A stretch of 64,000 nt of DNA from the NCBI GenBank assembly GCA_963555705.1, contig OY743168.1, forward strand, positions 20,342,139 through 20,406,138, in the 5' to 3' direction. The notes beneath the pieces were generated by a model that saw only the letters and a program-made list of their open reading frames with translations, had not been told where the DNA came from and ran no database searches. The translations under genes and the position numbers were made by a program. The DNA is from Ligustrum vulgare (lineage: Eukaryota > Streptophyta > Magnoliopsida > Lamiales > Oleaceae). Positions 10,266 to 22,600 of the stretch are shown here, in pieces (within the stretch, counting starts at the first letter, position 1; each line of letters starts with the position of its first letter).

Positions 10266-10378
10266 GCAAAATGAATAACAAAATACATGACACACCCCTC
10301 ACATGGAGGAGGACCCACCTATATGTAGACCCCCTCCATGTGAGAGGTGTGTCATTCATTTTATCATCCATTTTGTGT
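10266..10378. repeat. Foldback (hairpin) element
   Basis: Arms of about 45 bp pair around a loop of roughly 25 bases. The core arm, GACACACC followed by CTCACATGGAGG (10289-10309), pairs with CCTCCATGTGAGAGGTGTGTC. AT-rich outer arms (AAAATGAATAA against TTATCATCCATTTT) extend the stem. It looks like a small MITE or a hairpin RNA precursor. Confidence 0.6.
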
Positions 10379-10644
10379 TTATAACATGATCCAAAAAATA
10401 TCTTGATGTCACTAATAGCGTTGCACAGATGCTAATGCCATTACGACACGTATCATAATATTACTAAAACATTTAATACACTATTTTTCTTTTTGACAAA
10501 TAATTCTAGTTTAGATTAAAAAAAAAAGCGGTAAATTATATGCAAATTTTCGTGACGACACTTCTGCTTATGTGTGTATGTGTGTCTGTGTCAGCATTGT
10601 ACCTACGGTCGGTACTATAACACATGCTTACCGTAAGCCTTATA

Positions 10645-11143
10645 TAGGAATGGAAATGGGGCGGATATGGGGCAGGGATGCCTTTCCCCGTCCCCGCCCC
10701 GTTAAAGATTTACTATCCTCATTCACATTCCATCCCCATTTAATTGGGGACGGAGCGGGAGCGGGGATGTGCATATCCCCATTTACATCCTCATTTGTTA
10801 TTAATTTTTATATTTTTAAAAAAAATTCTAAAATAATTTTGTACAGACAATATATGGAAATATGCAGGAACAATCCTAATATTTTCTAAATTTAATAATT
10901 TTTACACATCCTCTGAACATTATATATATATTTGTTTGTGTCTTTAAATTTTAATGAAATTTGTTAATTGGGGACGGGGATGGGACTGAGGATAAGATGG
11001 CCATCCCCATCCCCGGTTCGGGGATATTTCTTCATCCCCCATCCATTCCTCATCTCCGTCTTTGTCGGGGATTCCCCACCCCATTCAGGAGGGTCCCCGT
11101 CAAGTTCGGTTATTCCTCGCGCCTATTGTCATCCCTAGCCATA
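10645..11143. mobile_element. Non-autonomous hAT-like element with GC-rich ends
   Basis: Both ends are rich in GGGGACGGGG/CCCCGTCCCC words in inverted arrangement around an AT-rich centre. The right end reads CATCCCTA, the reverse of the TAGGGATG end common in plant hAT-type MITEs. A related end is seen at 20648. Confidence 0.45.
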
Positions 11144-11214
11144 TACCCTTGTTGTTGACTTTTATTCAGCCCCTGTTTGATCTTGGAATTTTTAATGACT
11201 TCCTACCAAAACTC

Positions 11215-12400
11215 ATTTTCAACCACCTGTTTGCCAGTCTTCTAAAAATCATTCTTAACCTTTCAATTTTGACATTTACTCAATCAAAATCACATTTTTT
11301 GTGAAAATCATCCTTACGTCCAATACTGTTAAATTCCACAGTTGGAAAAACCCTACCACCCCAAAATTGGGTAATTAGCACAGAAAGTCCTCATCATCTG
11401 TCTTCTTTGCGTAAATCTATAACATTTCAAACTTGGAATTTGTATCCTTATCTTAATATTTCTTGTAGAATTGGTCCTTCACTTGCATAAAACATCCCCA
11501 TTGTTTGCATTCATTGTGCAAATCATCCATATCGTTTCAATTTTGACATTTAGACCTTCAGATCAACATTTCTTTGCAAAAAAGTCCTTACTATCTATTT
11601 TGAATTTTCTCAATTGGAAATTAACTGTTTTACCATCTTTTTATAATAAACATATTATTTTTCTTGTAAAGTTTTTCTATTTCGATTTCAAATTCTCCCC
11701 ACAAATTAATTTTTGTAGAATCTCTTGATTATATATTTTACTCTTATATTAAAAAAATATTAAAAGTTATATATTTTATTTTTATTTATTAGACAAAAAC
11801 ATTAATCAGTAGCTTACAAGTGAGAATATTTATTTTTTAATAATACAACAAGAGACTTTACAAAAAAATTAATTTGTGGAGAGAGAATGAAATCGAAATA
11901 GAAAGAATTTAAATAAAAAATAAATGTAAAATAATAGGATTATGTTTATATAAAAAGAGGGTAAAATAGTTATTTTACAATATGGAAAATAGATAATAAT
12001 GAATTTTGTTCAAAAAAATGTCGATCTGAGGGTCCAAATGCCAAAGTTGAAATGATATTAGACGATTTGACAAATGAAGACAAACAATAGGGATATTTGT
12101 GTAAGGGAAGTACCAACTCTGTAAGAACATGTTGAAATAAAGATGCAAATTCCAAGTTTGAAACGCTATGAACGATTTACGCAAGGAAAACAAACGATGG
12201 GGGGTCTTTTGTGCTAATTGCCCAATTTTGAGTTGCAATAATATTTTTTAATGGTGGAATTTGATAGTGTCCGACGAAAGGATGATTTCCAGAAATAAAG
12301 ATGATCTCAAGGATGTAAATGTCAAAATTGAAATCTTGAAGAAAAAAAATCGCAAGATATGCAAACATTAGGGACGTTTTGCATTGTTTACGATAAAAAT
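11215..12400. repeat. Long imperfect inverted repeat (arms about 0.5 kb)
   Basis: The left arm (about 11215-11735) and the reverse complement of the right arm (about 11865-12400) match throughout with many substitutions and small gaps. Examples are TTGGGTAATTAGCACA against TTGGGCAATTAGCACA, TTTCAAACTTGGAATTTG in both, and CCACAAATTAATTTTT in both. A short AT-rich spacer separates them. It resembles a foldback-type DNA transposon derivative. Confidence 0.7.
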
Positions 12401-12469
12401 AGCTAATGTATACAACTTAAATTGGGGAACATCTCTCTAAAATAAAAATAAAAAATAGAACTATGAAAA

Positions 12470-12581
12470 AGCCTATTGAATTTTTTATTTTTTATTTTTT
12501 AATTACACGTGGGGGCATATGGGAGGGGAGGGAAATGAGATTCGAACCCTGAATAGGACAAGGGACACTCTATCATCCGTA
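12470..12581 (-). mobile_element. SINE-like fragment
   Basis: On the minus strand there is a B-box-like GGGTTCGAATCTC, preceded by a segment like a degenerate tRNA-type head. It is followed downstream by a T/A-rich tail (the T-rich run at 12480-12500 on the plus strand). Confidence 0.4.
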
Positions 12582-13093
12582 AAGCATCTCCAAATGTGGT
12601 GCATATTGGATTTAATTAATGATTTAGATCTTCAAATTTGTCGGAATGATATCCAATGGAGAGGTGTAAAATGGATGTAAATTAAGTTTCCGGTCATTCG
12701 TGTATATTTTCATCCAATTTGGCATCTGTTATGGCCCACTGTTGTGAGCATTCTGGGCGCTAATTGACCACTGTTATATAGTGTGCTGCTCAAGCTCTTT
12801 TAAGAGCCTTTCAAATTAAAATTAGTTTTTAAATTTCTTAAACAAATTTTAAAATTTTTAGATTGATTTGTTTGTAATTTATATATATAAATAAATACAG
12901 TCTAAAAAAAATTACGAGCAATAATATTTATGCAAATTAAAAAAATAATGAAATTTAAAAAATTTAATTTACATCCACAATTGGAGCACAATTTTGGTAT
13001 ATATTCACCGGGGTACAAATTGGAATGTAAAAGTGGTTTCTAAGGTGTTAAATTACATCTCCATAATAATTCTATTGAAGATGATGCTCTTAT
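12582..13093. mobile_element. MITE-like element
   Basis: Ends resemble inverted AAGCATCTCCAA and AAGAGCATCATCTTCAA motifs, typical of plant MITEs. The interior is AT-rich with no coding content. Confidence 0.3.
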
Positions 13094-13619
13094 CACTCAG
13101 AAAAATTATTTTAAACCAAAATTAAAATAAGTTATTTATTATATAACAAGTTAAAAGTAACTTCAAAGCAAGTCTCTACTTCGAAAGAAAATAAAACGTG
13201 TCGAAATATGTTTGGTAAATATAAATTACTTAAATTCAACTTTTACTTTAAAAAAAAAAAAAAATACAGATGCTCACTTGTTGACACCAATCGAATGTAG
13301 AACCTAATAGTCCAAATCCATAGACAAAAACAAATGTTGTGTGCAGTTGCTATAAATCCCATCTAAAAACTTCAACAAAATTCCATCTTAAGATATATAT
13401 ATATGATCGGTTGGCGAACCAAAAACTCAACGTTCAGATAAGAAGATTAACATTCTATACATGCAAATTATAGACAATATATATCTTAAAAATAAAGGAA
13501 ATACAAGAGAAAACTTCGGTTGCAAATAGTTCAAAACGTTACTCGTCTCTCATCTCCCCATCTACAACAAAAGTAAATTCGCCTCGCCTTTTTCAGCTCG
13601 CCAGTCCATGCGTATTTCG
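13094..13619 (-). other. 3' flank of the PHD/GNAT gene
   Basis: AT-rich, with no repeat recognised. It probably contains the 3' UTR of the minus-strand gene that ends at 13620. No decisive polyadenylation signal was identified. Confidence 0.4.
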
Positions 13620-16600
13620 CTAGTTACATTTCACGAGTTTCCCGTCAGGGATAATACCATTCGAACAATTACCTATTTCCTCAACGGATAGCTGTGTCTC
13701 AAGCTGAGCATCACTCGTGGAGGTTTTTGAATTTGTAAAAGGATTGTCAGCATCGGTTGTGGTAACATGGTCAAGACACTTTCCATTTTCATGGCTAAGA
13801 GATTCTTCAACTGTCCCGATTTTAATGTTGGATGCATCATTTGCCAAATCAGGTACACTGGCACGAGATTCAATAACAGCAGGCTCATTGAGATTCTGGA
13901 TTTTGACCTTTGAGGAAATGGGAACATCAGGTTCAGGAGCTACACTACCAATATCATCATTAGACTCCAGCATATTTTGATGCTCAATTCGAGCTTCAGT
14001 CTAAAAGGAGGAGAAGGAACTAAGAACAATGATATGCAGATAATTTGAACTCTACATGCATGTTTCGAAACGAGAATCGGATAGCATTTGATTATAATTA
14101 AAAATAACTAAACCTCATTATATTATTCAGTCGTGTCCTATAATGCATATCAAACATGTAATCCACATATACCTGTAGCTGTCCTTTGCTCTTCAGCAAG
14201 CTGATGCTTCGGTATAGGCTTCTGTAACATATCAGTCCCAGGGAACACCACCATACTCATGGTCCTCATCTCTCGTCTCTTTGAATCTTCTAAGGGCGTG
14301 AAGTGAAATTTTTTCGTCCATGTTTCGTTTAGTTCGGATATTGCGGGTATTACCATTTTCTCAACGTTCAGATCACACAGAACCTGATGAAAAGTTCGGA
14401 ACACAATGAAGCACAAAACTGCTTGAAACAACTAAAGGCCAGATGCAAACCAGAACTAGAGTTCAATTATCATTCCCAAAATAACACATCAGGACAGCCA
14501 GAAAAGGATGCCATAGGTAAGTACCTTGATAGACTCACCTTGTTCCACGGGGACACCCCCTCACTCCCAAAGAAAAAGCGTGCGAGCGCACACTGAAGTA
14601 AAATAAATTTAGGGATGGCTACGTGAATCGTTTTTGTAACTCAATTCAATTCACTGCTACACCCAAAGCCCATGTTTGGCTCATGTTAATAGATTGTTTA
14701 TAATCGGTCAAACCACTTTTTATCCATGCATTTCATGGGACCCACAAGTACTAAGTTACTAACCCAACTTATCAACCACTTATTTCTATCTATTTATTAT
14801 TTACACCTTTTATAAACACTTCCCAAACAAGTTTAGAGATTCAAAGCAACTAGATTCTTAACAACAAAAAGAACATTTTGATAATGAGAACATGACCACT
14901 CTTACAAAAACGAGTCTCACTAGATTACAGAAAACATATCCCAACAAGCTAAGGTTCCATTCTCTAATTTATCACCATCGGTGATTATCTCCACAGATTC
15001 TTTTTTCTTATTTGGGTTCATTCTAGTATGACAACATATCAATCGTACAATCCTCGCTTCCATTACATTCATCATCTTAGGAATATTGTCTTCAAATGAA
15101 TAATGGTTATGAACAGAAACACTCATTTGCTGTTAATTATAGACAGACTAAAATACGCGTCATTTACTTCTCCAAGCATCACAATATAAGTAAAAACTTA
15201 GCAGCTTATTGAAGAGTATGATACCAAAATAAAACCCCCAATCAGAAAGTATACAAAGAAAATAAAAAAGTATACCGTTTCAATTGCAGTTAGAAGCCGT
15301 CTGCACAATCCTTGACGCCTATAAGTATAACGCGTTCCAATGAAGGGCATCTCTGCTAACGGACTCCCATGGATTCTTTTTAGACCTCATAAAATTCCAA
15401 TTGTTAAATTGCTGTGTTTCAGTTCATTTTACCAACAATCATGTGTATGAGATAAGGAACCAGATTAAAAGTTTTCCTCTAATTGGGAGCACAAAACAAG
15501 AACTCACAAAATTTGAGGGTCAATCATTAGCCCAATGAAATGAAAAGAACTCAATGTGACAGCATGTTCTCAAATTAATTTGATGTAATCACGAATAATT
15601 CTCTCTCATGGATAACTGTCCCCCAAATGTACAAGTACTGGTCGACTATTTTCAGAATTCAGACTGTAGAAATATATTATTAAAAATAGTACTTTAGATA
15701 GAGAATATTGGAAAAAGGTAAAACAGTTCCCCAACTGATATGTGACTAAGGTTGAATAAACCTTGAAAATCTTAATTTAATATTGCCTTCCAAATTCTCC
15801 TAGCCAGACATGTCCCATAGTGCCCAGGTGCTTGTGGCTTTTAATTCTGCCATCTAAACCTTTTGTATACTAGAGTCTTAGGCCATGTTCTCTTTGATGT
15901 TTTCAGGCCATTTTTAATTTTTGGAAACAGCAAAAACGCGTTCTCTTCTCCATTTTCGAAAAAAAAAAAATTGCAAAGGAAATACAAAACGAGAAAATAG
16001 TCATTTTGAGCAAATAGCACAAATGTTCAAAAATGCAGAAAATGCCTCTTTTCCACAAACAGTGTTTTGTCTCAGCTGGTTGGGTCTCGGCAAATGGCTA
16101 TGTCACTGGTTCAAATCCAGATCTTAGCAAAAGTTCTACAGGATTTTTTTATTTTTTTTTTCATATAAATATTTAAAAAAATTTAAATGAAATGGTAGAC
16201 TCAAGGTTCGAACAAGGAACCTCAATGATGATGATGAATTTCAACCACCTAACCAAAGAGGCAGCTGACGTTGGTATGAAGTTAACTTATATAAATTGTG
16301 ATATATTTCTTATAATATTTCAACCAGCTAATTTCTTATAATATTTTTGGGTGGCTTTATCTATTTTTGTAATATTTTCTAACCATTATTAAATCACACA
16401 ATACAAAATTAGATAAGTTAATTTCTAATTTAACAAAACTAAACGTGTAACAAAATTAACAAAAATAATGGCTAGAAATTGAATTATCAAAACACAATTA
16501 ACAAATTAAATTATAGAAGTCCATTATTAATTTTAGCTATTTTTTGTAAATCTTCAAAATACAAGAAATTTTATAATTTAATCTACGAGCAAATTAATTA

Positions 16601-19600
16601 CAAATAGTCAAATTAGCATTCTGCAAAATTTCAAGCATAATGTGTTTTCCAATTTTCCATTTTTCAAAAACAATTTTAAAAATTGACAAACCAAACACAA
16701 TTTCAACGAATTTGAAAACAGAAACTGAAAATAGAAAATGAAAATGAAATACAAACAAAACGCCACCTTATTTTCTATATTTTCATTTCCTAGATGGCTA
16801 CAAACAATTTTTCAGTGTTTCTTTAATTTATGATCTCATTTGGCATATAGTGATTAGAAGAGTAAATGACATTTTATATTATATACATAAAAAGCATGCA
16901 AGATCTCTTAGTTTGAGAAGAATCCACTAGAGTTGAAATATCTGAGGAATGTATCTAGAGAGTGTCATTTGTATACGTGGCTGATGAATGGGGAGAATCT
17001 CTGTAGGTGGTCAAATAATTAAATTTGATCAATCCCTTTATTGTTATAAGGCAAATCAGTATTGTAAATCTTGAAAAATAATAGGTCAGAAAATGCATGC
17101 TAATCACCAAATAATTGGCAACAAAATTTATTAGAGAAGGCCAAGGCATTTCAAAACACACTTTGTCAACATATTTACATTTTGATTAGTTAAAGAAATA
17201 GCAATTATAATAAGCCCCCGTTTGGTTTAAATAAAAATAAGATTTTTAGGGTCATAGAATGGCATTTGAAGTCTAAAAATTGCTTTTGGACCTGTGTCGC
17301 TAAATTTATAAAAGTGTTTTCTCTATTTAGAAGAGCTTTTAGAGGAAGTTGGACAAATGTGGCTTCATTTATAAGCACTTATGTAATAGGAAGCTCTTTT
17401 AAAAATCAGTTTCCAATATAAAAATTTATGGAAGCTCTTCTAATGAAGTAACAACAAATGTCATGTCAAACAAGCCCTTAGTAGATTTTGATAAAAATTG
17501 ATATAGCCCATGTTTGGCCCCATTATAATCAAAACACGATTTTCTCTTTCTTCTTTTCAACCACACATTTATCAATAAAATAATATCACATAAAAACATA
17601 AAAATTCCCTACTTTTTAACCACATATTCTCCTAAAAATCACTATTTAAAAAACAATTTCTTCAAATAAACTCTTTAAAATCAATATCAAACAAGGACAT
17701 AATGTATTGTTGAAAGTTGTAGGTACAATGAAATGGGTGGTTAAAATTTAATTGTTAACTTTGATTTAGATTATTTAACTTTTTAGCTGAACCAAACAGG
17801 GGCTAAGAAATTAAGCCTTTGTTCGATGGCAGTGTTTTGTTTATAAATAAGGAATTTATGTTGTTTGAAGTGAAATGTGTGGTTGAGAAGTGGTTTTGAA
17901 AAATGTACTTAATTAAAAAGTGATTTGGGGAAATGTGATGTTTATAAACTTGTGTATAAACAAGTTAACCAAACATAGGCTAAGTTATGAAGGGACACAT
18001 AAATCCCACTAATAATAAAGAACAATAACTGTTTCATCTGTCTCAACAATTGAAGTATTAGTAGATAATCTTCAGGCAATACAGGTATAAAAATCAATTA
18101 TAGATAACCTTATAGAAGCCGCTGCAACAAGCTCATCATCCTTCTCCAAAATAATGGTATAGAAGCCTACAAAGTTCAGCCGTCTAATGTTTGACCTGAG
18201 AACATGTAGCACTTATGAAAGATCTATTTCACTTGTTCTGTAATAAAGTACATATACTTAGATTGCCTGCAATGAAATTCATAAATATAGTTTACTCTTT
18301 CTTCCTCAGAAGTACAAAAAATACAATTTCCATAGTTGTTCAGTGTATATGACACTTCTATCCCTCAGCATAACAAGAAATCCTCTCGAGTGCTCTCTCA
18401 CTCTCTTCAAGCTCCCTGCTCCATCAAATGAGATGTCCTAAAAGATCTTGACAACTTTGCTTTAATGAATATTTTCTTCATCCCCTTCCCCTTTCTTTTG
18501 GGCATTATTTTAGTTTGTTGAGGCAATGAAAATTCACCAATCTGAATAAACATATCCACTACAGATCCGTGGAACCATATATATTTTACATATATACCCA
18601 TCCAAACCCATTTGGTTGGGAAGTGAATTACAATCAAGTCTATAGTTAAAAGAAAATTTGCAAAACAACAGCATGGTTATTAGAATACTGGAAGATTTAG
18701 AGAACAAATTTTATTTAAATGTTTCAATTTATTTCTTTCATCTTTATTAAGTTTTCCCCTTGGAATGGTTGGGAAAGAATATATGTTAGTTTCATTACAA
18801 ATAAACATTAATTTGATAGTAAGTGTAAACTACGGCATAATATTTTATTTTCATCCCACTTTATGATACCGCGTACATTAAAAATGCATTGGAAAACAAA
18901 GGGAAAGCAACCTCTGTCTCGTGCAGGAGTTACACGAGAAGAATGACATATTTATTACCCATGCATATGATATGAACCCCAGGACTCTATCAATGATTGT
19001 CCACAAGATCATTAAATGCTTCAGTTTTGTGCATAAATTATATTATGTGCTGAGTGAGAACAAAAACATGTGGCGTGTTTGATAAGCTAGATTGGACAAT
19101 ACTCGACAATATTAAGAAAGAAAACAATGCTAAAATATTGTCTATTGAATCGTCCGATAATATAAAATATTGTGTACCGAGCATACGCATGGTGCTTACC
19201 CACAGCTGTAGACTACATTGCGAATCACATTCGTTTTACTTCGCTCATCAAGTATAGGCAAAAAACATTCATCCATAACAGAATATGCCACAGCTAACTT
19301 GGAATTGCTTTCAACCTCTAAAATATCACCACTAACAGAAGGATCACAGCTAATATCATGCCGTTGAAGAATAGTGTAGGAATACTCTTCTTCTAGTTTC
19401 TGTCTAATTCCAAGAAGAGCCTGCAAGCGCTCAAAAATCTGTGGACCCAAAGTACTTGAATCAAATCAGTGCAAAATTGATATTAAGGAACTATAAGTTT
19501 AATAATCACTCAGCTAAATATATAAAGTTTAACTTGATTAATGCAGTACGCATATGCATATATATGATAGGAAAGATCTCAGAAAATCAGATGTCCAAAA

Positions 19601-22600
19601 TAATAATCTAATAAGTTGCAAGTGATAGCATATATCTAAAAATATTCTCTTCATAGGCATGAAAGCAAAGATTTCTATTAACCCCGTCTTGTTCTCTGTT
19701 TCCATTTATCGTTAAGAACAGAATTAGGATTACGAGATACCTAGTGGCAAACTAACTTCTGTGAAAATGTGACAAAACTGCAGTGATATAAAATATTCAA
19801 TGCATCACCAAGCACATGCACTCGGTAAGTATTTCTTGATCCCAAAATCAATGCTCACGATAACCAAATGAGCATACATCATGCAGTTACATCAAGGAAA
19901 GAATCTGATGATCAAACATAGAATCATGGAGCAGGGAGTAGAAAAGGATGTTTAAATACAATGAATATCTGTTTTTTTATTATTATGTAACATACATGTC
20001 AGGAAAGTTACTAATTGTTTTCCACCCAGAAATGGCTCAGTTCAGGGGAGTGCTTCAAGGAAAATTAGAAATGAATGGCAGATAATCCAACTAAATGCAA
20101 AAAACCAAGACCGAAGTCATGGGATAAAATAGAAAGTTATACTCTTCATGCGTATCCTCTGCATATTCAAGACATTAAGAACTTTCAACATGCAAATAAT
20201 ATTTTTGTAAGGGAATCAACACCATTCTATTATGAAGACTTTACATCGAGAAAATGATTGCAAAAGGTTTGTAAGGTTTCTGCAACATGGGAGAGGCAAA
20301 AAACAAGTTTCTTATATCATAATTCTTTGTCTACATTTAGCATGAGGAGAGCAGTAGGCCAATCTATGTATTTATCAGTTGCTCTGAATTGGTAAAACCT
20401 CTCTAATCATCATCTGATATTGTTTGATGCTACCAAATATCAAGACTCCTCACAGGTCGTGACCCACCGTCCCGTTTATGAATCGTTTTTTTATTTTATT
20501 TTTTTTAAAAATCAGTGGGTCTCAGGGCGGGCAGGGGCTGGCCCACCCCGAACCAGTCCCACGGACCCTATTAGTCAGGGCGAGTCACCCCTAATGGGAT
20601 CGGGTACCCGCAGGTTTCAGGTCTGCCGAGTTTTTTGCCATCCCTACAGATACATATAAAATTGCAAAAATATTTAAGAATGATATGACAACCTGTAGTT
20701 CCAACAGCAATACAACAAGTAAAAGACGATCAAAATTCCGTTGAAGATGGATGCATTAGCATTATATACCTTTTGACATTCCCTCCCACAAAAGGATGGA
20801 TTGTTGTTGTCCAAAACTGTAGCATCATTACCTTCAGTACAAGGAACATGGACTGCACAACAAAAGGATTGCATATAATCAGGACAAGGCCACCTGTGAC
20901 ACGCGATAGGAAAAATACAAAGTAGGGGAGTATACTAGGAATTGAGAAACAATGAAGATTGATCAATACATTTTTCCTCACACAAACGACACTTTAACAA
21001 TTCAGAGACTGCTGAATCACTATTGTCATCAGTTGGAAAGGTACTTCCACCAGACACTCCACAAAATTTACAGGAACAGTACGCACAGTGCCAATCTCCA
21101 GAAGGGACCTTCTGCAAACCAAAATGGAAGAGTAAGCATTTCACCAAAATCTAAGTCTAAGAATTAAAAAATGGGGATGCCAATATTTTCCAGGGTAAAG
21201 TGAACTGGTCCTTGAGAATATAATAATCTAATTCAGATTCAGTTAGCTTATTAAAAGATTTCCGTATAGATACTAAACTAATCAAGTATTTAAAGTTGTG
21301 CCATAATTTATATACAGTGGCAAAAGTCCCAAGTGTGTAAGATATAGTGGAAATCATAATTCTGCAGTAGACCATTGCTCAGCCAAGGAAAACTGCATAC
21401 TTGGAAACAATCATTACATGTCACCAGGCTACAAGGGGAGCCTGTTTTTAACTTTAATGCTATGGCTTTTAAGTGAAAGACCTCTAACTAGTTCCAGTTT
21501 TCAGAATAATTAGAGAAAGACATGCAAAAATGCTAGGAAAAAATTTTAACACTTGAATATATTCTAAATATCTTATACAAGGCTAATAAGGGGTCTACCT
21601 AAAACAAATAGAACTCTTAAATGCTGATTAATTTGATTCTTAAAAGGATCTGTCATCTGTGTGATCAACCATTATTAGAAAACGATAATTTAACTCTAGT
21701 TGCTAAATATAATCATATCAAACGGGTAATGAGGAAAAACAAGCTCTGGAAAAACAAGGCAGCATGTTCATACTTTTATACATAAGCAGTCTTGATGAAA
21801 TGTCGATGGGCAACCATCACAACAGATCAAGTTACCACCATCCCCACAGATGTTGCACGTGTCATCATTAGGGTCATCGCCATCCACGTCCACAGAAATA
21901 AATCCAATGTGATCAGTTGCCAATTGTTTATTCCACGAGTCTATGAGGCATTGTAAAAGAGTATTTCCAGACTCAAAATATATGTATTTATATGGATCTC
22001 GACGTTCACTTTTAGCATGAGATTCGAAGTCCCAAATTGAGTGCATTTTATTGCAACAAGTACAACAAATTCCATCTCTTGTAATCTTTCCCTCAAGCAT
22101 CACTTTTTTCTTCCTGCCTCTCTTATACTTCACCTTGCCATCTGGAGGAACTGTTCCCAAATCAATCATCCACGAGAGCAAAGTGCGCTTCCCATCATAT
22201 AATTCATAGTCATCTGATCCCTCCCCAGGTTTACGGGCCAACAGTGTTCTTCTTCTTTTGCCCTTGCTTGATCTTGACTTGATTGTTTTTCCGAATATTT
22301 TAATCTTGGATAAAGCCTTCTGAGCAATACCTTTGCTGGTCTTTCCAGTAACTTTCCCTTTTTTCTTACCTTCATCCTTCCTTACTCTGAACAGTATGCT
22401 GAGTAACTCCTCGGGAATTGGACTAAAGGCAGAAACTTCCATATCATCTGCTTTTCCATCCTCGATCTTCTTTTTAAGCACACTGTAAGCCAGGGTGCAG
22501 GACCAGTAAGCTCTTCCATCCCGGCCAACATACACAGGATCGTCGTAGTCTTTTGATTGCCTTGGCCTGTACTCAATAGTCCAACCTGCATTCTTGAGCA

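Noticed and set aside
10572..10889. 105-codon ORF
   Set aside because: Reads through the GC-rich end of a hAT-like element and AT-rich sequence; no coding signature.
16056..16140. Functional tRNA gene
   Set aside because: A- and B-box-like motifs are present but no cloverleaf or acceptor stem is formed; a SINE head fits better.
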